From Flammula alnicola (Eukaryota; Basidiomycota; Agaricomycetes; Agaricales; Strophariaceae), in contig JADNRV010000001.1 of assembly GCA_015499995.1 (NCBI GenBank), positions 124,001 to 188,000 on the forward strand: a stretch of DNA of 64,000 nt, given 5' to 3'. This document shows positions 11,101 through 19,536 of this stretch, piece after piece. The notes under the pieces were generated by a model that worked only from the letters and a program-made list of their open reading frames with translations, was not told the DNA's origin and searched no databases. The translations under genes were made by a program, and so were the position numbers. Within the stretch, counting starts at the first letter, position 1. Each line of letters opens with the position of its first letter.

Positions 11101-11568
11101 TCTTGTGCATCACGTTCGATAAGATCAGCAAGCTTGTTCATGAGCCTAGAACGTTCCCAGCCAGTGACATTCTTTCCCCAGGTCGTATTGAACGCTTTGC
11201 GCGCCGCAGCGACGGCGACATCAATATCCTTGGCGGAACCTGAGACAATCCACAGTTAACTCTCAGAGACACATCAAGTGGGTGAATCTCACAAACCTGC
11301 AACGACAGAGGCAACAATTTCCTCAGTTGCTGGATTGTATGCACTATTTTTTTATCAGCAAGCTATCACCCCCTGTCGCATCGAAGTAGGGAACTGACTG
11401 GATGAGTTCTTGGGAATCAACCGATGGAACGAATTCATTGTTGATGAAGAGACCAGTGGGTATGGTTAGAGTCTTGTTAAGTTTTGGAACATGGATTGTA
11501 GCGGTGAGAGACATGATGGAAGTGTGGAAGAAGGAGCGAGAGAGGCTTCGCAGCGAATGTGCTATCAT
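8114..11568 (-). CDS. NAD(P)+-dependent aldehyde dehydrogenase
   Basis: Oxidises aldehydes to carboxylates. Blocks in order: [147 protein letters not shown] (general-base Glu), [18 protein letters not shown] (catalytic Cys in GQDC), [40 protein letters not shown] and [20 protein letters not shown]. The stop is at 8114-8116. The length is normal for the family and about 14 short introns are inferred. Two in-frame starts exist. The ATG at 11568 adds an Arg/Ser-rich, acid-free leader ([18 protein letters not shown]) that looks like a mitochondrial presequence. The ATG at 11514 ([11 protein letters not shown]) gives a cytosolic form. One intron, 9314-10147, is far larger than the rest. Confidence 0.92.
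9314..10147 (-). other. 834-nt intron of the aldehyde dehydrogenase
   Basis: Donor gtgag after SADLDQ(g) and acceptor ctgatag before [17 protein letters not shown]. Both flanking exons are adjacent in the protein family. The other introns of this gene are about 50-90 nt, so an insertion is suspected. I found no inverted repeats or recognisable transposon protein in it. Open frames inside (9348-9914, both strands) show no domain. Confidence 0.75.
10085..10141 (+). repeat. Purine-only low-complexity tract
   Basis: A 57-nt run almost entirely of A and G (aggaagaaagaagaaagaag type) at the donor side of the large aldehyde dehydrogenase intron. On the coding strand it is a polypyrimidine tract just after the 5' splice site. 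Confidence 0.75.
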
Positions 11569-13374
11569 TAAGTATGAGCTCCATGAGTAAATTCAATTAC
11601 ACTGAGATTACAGCTGACCAGTGATTACAGCTGATTACAGGTGCAACAACGCGCACATGACCGTGCATTATCACGTGAGATTCTAATGGAAGATTCGACC
11701 ACGAGATAGTGATCTATTTATACCTCTCCCCTATGATTATCAGTGTGCCTCAGGCTGTCTTGCCGACATCGTGACCTCGCACTCATCTCGTTTGTCTCCA
11801 AGTCTTCGCGATATTCGGACCAGGAAGATTCACTTTCTCGGCCGCAGAAAAATAGCCCACATCTTACCTAATACCAAGTCGCAGCTCGTTCGGCATGCAT
11901 CTGGAACGAGCACCATTAGTGTCCGCCCTCCAGTGGGCTTCTTCCTCTTTTTGGAGGCTCCCAGACACCCAAACTTCAAAGAGCCAGAGACGAGGTCCCT
12001 CGCTTCCACTCCACCAGAAGCTCTCCCAGAGAGGAGACCTTGTAAGGCGTACAAGTTTAAGTTTAAGCCAAGGAATTACGTTGTCGGATTTTGGTTCTTA
12101 GCGACCAGCAGTGTAGCCGTCACTGATACCAAACAAATGACCGACTAAAATATCGCTCGACGCGACTCGAGCACGCGATGGTCAACCGCCTCAATCGTTT
12201 AATCGGAAACAAATGGCGGAAACAAGTGATATACGCATTTCTCGCCGTCTTAATATTTTTTATTTGCTGAATATTCTTTGGCCTCGTCCATGTCGAAATC
12301 AAACCACGAAAGGTGACGCAACGTAGCTTCCTTGATATTGCGACGATCGCAACAAAGGAACAGCCTCGCGCTCCATGGTCCACTGCTTGCTGGAGAGTCC
12401 CACTGCTCGCATTTCGCCCACAGGGAAGGACTTATGTCCCAGTTATACTCTACCCGGCCGTTCTATCTTAAAGGCGCCATTAGTTACAGATCTCCGATTA
12501 CGGTTGGTTGATCAAGGAATTATCAGCTAATGTCCATTTTATTGTAGATATAATGACCACCAAATTATACAACCTCATCTCACTTGCCTGCTTTCCTACT
12601 TTATTAATTAATTCCCCTGTTTCAGAGCTTTTCCACCTTATTGAATTCAGTCTGTTCAACTGCCAAACCTACAAACGTTGCCCGTGGAGGGCCGTTGTCT
12701 CCCTGAATTTCCTAATCCACAACCCGCCTCGGACCCGCTGGAATTAAACAGGATGGTTCAGAATGGTTGTGGCTATTCTATAGACCCGACCCTTGACTAG
12801 ATATCTGAAAAAGGAATTGCCATTATCGAAACCTACCCCATCGCGCTCAAACAATTCGGATATAAGCTCGAATATTGCAGGGCATCCTCTAGAAAGTAGT
12901 AGAATGATCAGTCGACGAAGGGTTGCTCCGATTAGCAGCGAGTTCAGAAAGTCGTAACAAGATATCGGGTTCTAACGACCTAACAGTAGAGATCCGGGAT
13001 CTCAAAAGACAGCAGCCAAGAAATGCATCTTCGGAAGAATCAATCTTCAACATGGTTTTGAGCACGGCCCTCATGCTAAGTAGGTTACAGTCTAGTTTCC
13101 TGTAAACGTGGTGGACCAGAATAAGTTTGATGATAGAACGGACTGTGTTTACAGTGGTCGCTCGGCGATAACGGCAGCCGGGCACGCGCGGTAGCGGTGG
13201 TAAGGGGCTGTAAGGGGTCGGCACATGCGTTGTCGCGTGGCACGGCTATCTATGATCGCCTGCCATAATTGAAATTCCCCCCAACTATATTATTAAGTCA
13301 ACGGAATTACTGAGAGACTGGGAGCGTTTGTCAGTCGTTGTCCTCATCAAGGGTTATAACACGTTGGGTAGTAC
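11569..13374. other. Gene-poor spacer, nothing recognised
   Basis: About 1.8 kb between the 5' end of the aldehyde dehydrogenase and the 3' end of the ENA pseudogene. Open frames (11771-12148 +, 12120-12383 -, 12889-13224 -) have no recognisable domains. Composition is AT-rich around 12500-12900. No tRNA-like structure or terminal repeats were found. Confidence 0.5.
11715..11722 (-). promoter_or_regulatory. Candidate TATA box of the aldehyde dehydrogenase
   Basis: Reads TATAAATA on the minus strand, about 147 bp before the first ATG (11568). Initiation here would include both in-frame ATGs in the message. Confidence 0.4.
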
Positions 13375-14611
13375 CTATACCCCATTGTGTCGCTTCTCCA
13401 CGCTAGTGTCCTTGGAGGTAGGGATTTCAATGGAAGCGAGGGCCCATCGCGTGTATAGGCGGCGCTTTCGGAAGATTTTCCAAATCTCGCACCAGATAAA
13501 GAAGACGATGGACATTCCAACGACAATGCCCCACTCCCAACCGATGCCGCTCTGATAGAAAACTCTGATATTGAAACCGAGAATGTAAATTGCTGCGGTA
13601 ACGGTGCATGTCAATAAAAATGAACTTGAAAGGGATAGTGAAACTCACGTAAAACCACGCTAACCATCCCACCAATTTCGGACCATAATAGGATAGGGTT
13701 GGCGAGTAGGTCCTTCGCAAAGAATTGCCCACGCGTAACCGGGTTAACGAGAACAAAGACCGATCGACTGACAACGCAACAGATTGGTGAATCAGTGATT
13801 ACCTTTCAGTGGGTCAGGGTCAATAAGGATTCTAGTTCCAAACCATACAGGGAGATGGTGAAAATCAACGTGGCAAATGGTTACAGTCCAAGCCGAGATA
13901 GCCATCGCTTTTGCCATAGGCAACGATAACAGACTGTCTTCCAGAATCAGTTCAATCGAGATCTCTTTAACATCAAGGTAAAACATTTACACTGGCAAGG
14001 CAGGTAACGCCCATGACAATACCATAGGACACACAATCAATAATCATGGGCCATGAGAAGACACCAACTTTGGTGGAATGAGGTGGTTTTCTCATCAAAT
14101 CTGTGGATGCTTTCTCCAGGCCAAGACCAAAGGCAGGCGGAGATCTACGAGTAGTGAGCACTAGTGAGCTATTGATGAACTAGTCAGTGTGAGTTTCAGA
14201 GGCGTTTACTTCTGGTGAGCACTAACCATATTCACCCACAACACACCGATGGGGCTAAGAGGAAATACACTTGTAGCATTGTCGTCCACTGTGCACAGCT
14301 CGACAATCAAAAGGACAACTTCGGCGACGTTGGAAGTGAGTAGATGCAAAATGAATCTTTGAATATTCGTGAATAAGTGGTGGCCTTCGCTGATTGCGAC
14401 CACGATAGCATTGAAGTTACTAGTTATTATTATTATTACCATTATTACTATTATGACAAATAAATGGACGAAGCAGATAGAACTCACTCGTCCGTCAATA
14501 CCAACGGGCGCAAGCTTCAATGCCAGTGAATCGTTGACACCGTCAAGTTCAACGCGTCACCAGACATCGACATATGTTTCCCACGGCGCTTGCCTGCATG
14601 AATCATGCGAA

Positions 14612-14826
14612 CTACATCTATACTAATAAATGACATAGGTGTCTTGGCATTCCCACGGGCCGACAACTGATTGGCTCCGCCGCGGTTTTCCACGGGGGTC
14701 AACTGAGCGTTCTGATTGGCTGGAGGCTAGCCTGTGTGCCCGACGCGGGCGCGGCGAAGCCGGGCCGAGCGGCTAGTTCCACACAAATGAAATGGTATAC
14801 AACAATTAATATGGAACATCACTAAC
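14612..14826 (-). other. Enlarged ENA intron with GC-rich core
   Basis: The exons on either side join APETK to VRMIHAGKRRGKHMS, as in intact ENA proteins, so this 215-nt stretch is an intron. Its core (about 14650-14790) is markedly GC-rich (for example gacgcgggcgcggcgaagcc) against its AT-rich surroundings, and contains two gattggct copies. It may be a small insertion. Confidence 0.55.
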
Positions 14827-15122
14827 CTTTGGTCTCAGGCGCACACCTTGCAATAACCAGCTCCGGAAATGCATCGATCTCTCGATCTGTCAGTTTGTCG
14901 AATTCCGTTGCCTGGTGGAATGTTAGTATAATTATTCATGCAGAACTATGCTAACAAAAAATATACCGTCATCACTGCACTCGGAGATACATCTGCTGAG
15001 ATAATTTCGACCACCTCAGCGATAGCTCGGGCAGTCGTAACGTGAACACTCGTCAACCTAAATCATTCAAGTCAGACACGTTGCATAACAATGACTTCGC
15101 AACGTAAGGTCTTACATGTGTA

Positions 15123-15146
15123 CAGTCGAACCCCTCATAACGCATA
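15123..15146 (+). repeat. Left terminal inverted repeat
   Basis: 24 bp, starting CAGTCGAACC, identical to the reverse complement of 16467-16490. Confidence 0.95.
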
Positions 15147-15619
15147 CCTCTCGGTGGACGGCCCAGGGTATGCGTTATCAGAGGTTATGCATTAACAGAG
15201 GTAGGCTAAAAATAGATTCAAAATTCCATAGGCAAAATACCAAACAATAATTAAAGTATTGGTGTTGAAATATGCCATGGAGAGTAATATAGGACATTGT
15301 GAATAAATCTGTGAAGGAAAGCTCAGATTTCCTTGGATACTCCCAGTGAGAGTGGTCCCGTAGTCATTAGAGTCGTGTGAAAATCATGCCAAAGGGCGCG
15401 AAAATGGTAATTTTGCAGGTTAAGAGTATCAAAAAGGCTAGTTTTAAACTGTCCATGTGGTGCATCACAGTGGGTGACCAGCAAACCAATTATTTGACCT
15501 TAAATTCAAGAATTTCTACCTAATATAGTGCCCAAAACCTATGCCTTTTGCCCGCTGAGGGGTATGCCTTATGCCTTATTGCGGACCTATGCGTTATGCT
15601 ATGCAATTCCCCGCCCACC

Positions 15620-15678
15620 AACTTGGTGGACGGATGGAGCTATGCATTATAAGGGGTTATGCCTTATCAGAGGTAAGG
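15620..15678 (+). repeat. Internal direct copy of the left subterminal region
   Basis: Resembles 15147-15208 in order and content (ggtggacgg, then tatgc-tta, then ttatgc, then cagaggta) at roughly three-quarters identity by eye. It suggests a duplicated or nested left end. Confidence 0.7.
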
Positions 15679-15711
15679 TAGACGACTTTCATCTTCGACA
15701 AACGTCACGTG
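15674..15711 (+). repeat. Internal copy of the right subterminal sequence, inverted
   Basis: 38 bp beginning taaggtagacgactttcat. It matches the reverse complement of 16431-16468 with one mismatch, so the interval 15674-16468 is itself bounded by inverted repeats. Confidence 0.9.
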
Positions 15712-16466
15712 CCGTTATTTTTTTGTGACGATCAGAATCAGATTTGGAAATCAAAGGCCGGAGAAACAGTGGGATGAGTCTACTACGTTCTTCTGGAGAC
15801 TGTAGACAGTTTAAGAACCTAGTTTCAATAGATATATTGTTTTACTCTAGATTGGCCCAAAAAACTGGAATATCGACACACTTTTGAGTGAGCCTTAGGC
15901 TTTTCAAAATGACATCTTGATCCCGCCCGGTCCGCAATCATGATAACGGACATCTTTTGATTCGGAACATCGACAATGCTTTTGTTTCAAACGAGTACAT
16001 GGGAAAAGGTGCTACTACAGTGGAATTAAACAATACCCAGTTCTTCCATGATTCCAGCTGGGAGTACACGGTGGCCTCTATACGTCTACCCTTGGCCTCT
16101 TTGCTGTGCTCCCTTCTCCGCTTCTCTTCCCATTCTCGGCACTTGCTTTGGTTGCTTTTCTTTTTCGAGGCATGAGTTAACGAGCTCTTGGGAGCCTTTG
16201 ACGCGAAATGTGATCGTAGAAAACTCAATTAGGGTACAGATACAATGTAATCCCTACTCCTCCACCAAAACACCACTTTTAGGCCAAATTATTACATATT
16301 CACGTGTAAAGGGGCTATATGTATAGGAACTAGGTCCGTTAACCAGTGCAGGGTTGCTTGAAATCGTTGAAAAAGTGTTTTCTCTGTTAATTGGCGCGAT
16401 ACTTGCTCAGTTTGGAACTGTCACGTTGATCACGTGACGTTTGTCGAATATGAAAGTCGTCTACCT

Positions 16467-16490
16467 TATGCGTTATGAGGGGTTCGACTG
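16467..16490 (-). repeat. Right terminal inverted repeat
   Basis: 24 bp, ending GGTTCGACTG, the exact inverse of 15123-15146 and followed by the second TA copy. Confidence 0.95.
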
Positions 16491-18687
16491 TACCACGATT
16501 CCGGCCTGTTTACAAGATCTTACAGCACCCACTGTTTCCGGTCGCGGCGGATCAAAAATTCCTGCAAGTCCATGGAAGACGAAGTCTCTTTCCGTGTCTT
16601 CTCGAGGAATACCTATAACTTCACCTACGGGTATGGTCCGCGAGCCCAAACCGATGGACCGAAGTCCTTGAGAAGCGAGCTCTTCAGCGTTAACCAAGAA
16701 AGTATTCCGGATTTCTTCTGGCAACGGAGCGAACACATTGGCGTTGTCTTCAGGTTCCGGAACGTACAAAGTCGATGCGGAGAGGGCCCGCTCGGGCTTT
16801 TGAGTGCAATAAATCAGAGTTGTGACTGCTTCAGATGCAGGAAGATCCTTACCGCTTCCTTGATGAGAACAAGTGCTGACCCCTTCGTTTTCTTTGTCCA
16901 AGTAAATCGTCGTCATTCGCTTGAAGTCATTTGAGAAAGGAAACTCGGCCTTCAACTCAAACCTCTTCACTGGGCCTTTCCGAGCCTTTCCATCAATGAA
17001 TTGCACTTTCTCTCTACGTTCGATAATTTGACGCAAAGCTGGCCGACAGTTCTTTTCAGAGATGCCTGAGATTAGGCGGGTCCGTCCATATTTGAGTTCA
17101 GTCGCAAAAACTTGAAGAGCAACCTCGGTAGGATCACCAGTAGACTTCCACTTTCCTTTGAAAGTTTTGTGGATCTATTAACATATTTTTTTAGAAGGTG
17201 GATGACAAAGATAAGGCCAAAACTTGCGTTGCGACGTTGCATAGCGATGCGATGTGAAGTACTTGAGCCAATCCTTCTTTAACCGCAGCTGGGGCGAGTA
17301 CAGAACCATCGCTATCCCTACGCATGATGCCTTCAGGTTGCAATGCATCTTGTATAGTTTCGGCTGTGAATTCTGAAGCGTTATGAGGGTCGCCCGCAAG
17401 CTAGAACTTTCGGACCGACATTTTGCCTGCAAAAAATCAGTCAACAAGTTGTTCACATAAGTTTGATTAAATATAAATCATACCCAAAGTGAGTGTGCCC
17501 GTTTTGTCACTGCAAATATCGGTCACACCTCCCAAGTTGAAGTTCTCCAGGACGTCCAGTTTTCGTACAACGACATTCTTCGACGCCATTCGCCTTGTTC
17601 CAACAGCCGTTGTCAATGTGAGCACAGCAATAAGCGACTCAGGAATGATGGCGATGGCAATGGCTATAGCATAGAGAGCAACTTCATTTGCGACTTTTCA
17701 TTTAGCTACGGAGAACACGATAGTCGCCTACACAACGGCGTAAAAGAGGAGCACGAAGGCAATTTTGCAAGCTTGATCTGCAGAGGTGTTCCAGAACGAA
17801 GTCCTCTGGAAATATTTGAGAAAAAATCATGAATATTGGAGATGGAGAGACTCACAGAAATTCTAATACTCTCTTGCTGGCGCATTTATACCATGGCCGA
17901 TGATCTACGATAGGTTCGCCAGAAGCATTGGTCTTACCATTAATGGCGTCAGCGATACGTCCGATCTATAACGAAGCATTACATCGTCAAAACAGGAGAA
18001 AGTGGATCCAAGATATCTTACTTGCGTGTTCATCGCAGTAGCAATTGTGACACCAGTCCCTCGTCCTTTCGTAATCACTGTGCATAGTTTTCTCGGAGTG
18101 GTACTCTTGGAAAAATCCGACCCTATGCAAGTAACGCGATGTCGACCAGAAATGGACTGGTAAGGAGAGCCAGGAACGTACGTGATGTTGAGGGCAATAA
18201 CTGCGCCAATAACTGCGCTTTCAATAAAATCTTGAACGCCAAAACTCAACGCCAAAGCAGCAAACAAGACAAGCGTCAAAGTATTGGCCAGAATACACTT
18301 TGAGCACGGGTAAAAAGACGAACAAAAAGACGAAGTTCAAGTAAACTCACTGAACTGCCCACCGAGTACTCGGCATGCTGAGACACCCCCCGTTCCTTGT
18401 AGCAAGTTCTCTCCGCAAGATTCGAGGCGACGAGCGACTTCATTCTTGGAAAGACCGTCGTTCTGAGATGCTCCAAGGTCGTCTAGCATTTGTTCTGAGG
18501 TCTGGGTGTGTGCACTAAGTGCGACAGATGAAAATTCCCGATTCTTGGGCGGAACAGTGACTGAAATCGTTGTGTCTATTCGACTACTAAGTCGAAGGTC
18601 TGAACGCCGACTAAAAAGCCCCATAGTGCGGAAAGCTTGTAATGGGATCTTTACGACTGCAGTTGAGCTTTTATAGAGCGGCGCCAA

Positions 18688-19032
18688 GAAAGAACAGTTT
18701 ATCGATCATGTTGGCGGAGCAGCATTACATTACCTGGCAAGAAGGTTGTAGAGAAATACCAAGATCGGACAGCGAGTCCCCAATGCAAACATTGAGGGAG
18801 ACTGACTCCATGAGGAGAAAAAGTCCGAACCGGCCGGAGATGAGAGACATTTTATTGGAGATGCTGGAGATGCTGAGGAGAGCTTAGCACGATGCGATGA
18901 GGTTACTGCCACCACTGGCATGTTAGGCTCGTCATTGGACGGTTGTTACGAATACGTCACGTATTACTAATGGCCTGTCACACCCAGTTCAAACCGAAGT
19001 GACCCGACGTCTGTACGCTTTCTTCATAAACA
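18688..19032. other. Divergent intergenic region, ENA remnant / COX7C
   Basis: About 345 bp between divergent starts. It is purine-rich around 18770-18880. No TATA-like box was recognised on the COX7C side. Confidence 0.5.
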
Positions 19033-19395
19033 ATGTCCATGTCTCTTCTCGCCCGCCCTGCTTTGCGCCAACAGGTCCTCGCGCGTGCACGTGGATTCCA
19101 CGCGTCTCGCCCGGCTCGCTCTGCTGGCCATGATGATTACCATGTAAGTGTTCCATCACAGTCACCTCTTGCATTCTCGAACTTGTTTTAATTCTGTTCT
19201 TTAGCATCTTCCATTCGCTTGGCCCGAGAGCAAGAGTTTATGGGGTGCCAAAGTCGCATCCTATCTCATTTTCGGCTTTTCGATTCCTTTCATAGCCACT
19301 GGCTACCAATTGTAAGCCCTGCGCTGCATTGTCCATGTTACGGAACTGACATCATTTCTCACTCCAGGAAAAAGAGCGCAGGTGCATCGGATTAA
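19033..19395 (+). CDS. COX8: Cytochrome c oxidase subunit VIIc (yeast Cox8)
   Basis: Small single-span subunit of mitochondrial complex IV. The N-terminus MSMSLLARPALRQQVLARAR is a classic Arg-rich presequence. The mature part HDDYHHLPFAWPESKSLWGA leads into one membrane segment (VASYLIFGFSIPFIATGYQL) and a short tail KKSAGASD. Two introns, 19144-19204 and 19312-19367, give 80 residues, normal for a precursor of this family. The 3' end faces the Dicer-like gene, with 141 bp between stops. Confidence 0.93.
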
Positions 19396-19536
19396 ATCAC
19401 ATTGCCTTAGAACTTTAGAATCTGTCGCAAACATGGTCATTACATAATTTTGATTGCGCCTGCGACAGCGTTTCTCGAGCGCTTCCTTTCAATGAACTCG
19501 TCCTAAGATTGGCTATTGCTTAACAACAACATGAGT

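Larger units (their letters stand above)
15123..16490. mobile_element. Non-autonomous Tc1/mariner-pogo-like TIR element
   Basis: The element is 1,368 bp and flanked by a TA duplication (15121-15122 and 16491-16492). Its ends are a perfect 24-bp inverted repeat beginning CAGTCGAACCCCTCATAACG. A CAGT terminus with a TA target is typical of the Tc1/mariner superfamily, and the TIR resembles pogo/Fot1-type ends. No DDE/D transposase is encoded. The longest internal frame (15938-16228, minus) is a 96-residue Lys/Arg-rich peptide of unknown origin. Subterminal motifs of the type TATGCGTTATCAGAGG recur several times and may be transposase-binding sites. Removing the element with one TA restores the host ENA reading AGIVVHMLT. 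Repeats inside suggest a composite of two related copies. Confidence 0.9.
13375..18687 (-). pseudogene. ENA: ENA-type (P-IID) Na+/K+-exporting P-type ATPase, inactivated
   Basis: ENA pumps export Na+ or K+ across the plasma membrane. The N-terminal motif EQMLDDLGASQNDGLSKNEV, LESCGENLLQGTGGVSACRV and membrane block LTLVLFAALALSFGVQDFIE match the family. The phosphorylation loop ICSDKTGTLTLG (near 17500), STGDPTEVALQVFATELKYG, FELKAEFPFSNDFKRMTTIY, VNAEELASQGLRSIGLGSRT, SVFPLSPIGVLWVNMV, PPAFGLGLEKAS and C-terminal SGIGWEWGIVVGMSIVFF also remain. Lesions: the actuator domain (with TGES) is missing at a junction near 18085; a transposon sits at 15123-16490; the TGD motif reads TSV near 15050; a 14-bp insertion (14542-14555) breaks GDGVND; the segment after VGI is lost near 14480. 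Any one would disable transport. DKTGT itself is intact, so decay is partial. Confidence 0.88.

Noticed and set aside
12940..12970. aagtcgtaacaag resembles the 3' end of 18S rRNA
   Set aside because: The match is only 13 nt and the following bases (atatcggg) do not continue the conserved rRNA sequence. No other rRNA similarity was found nearby.
15938..16228. Basic 96-residue frame inside the transposon as a transposase remnant
   Set aside because: Lys/Arg-rich, but with no DDE/D motif, helix-turn-helix or recognised similarity. Kept only as an unassigned frame.
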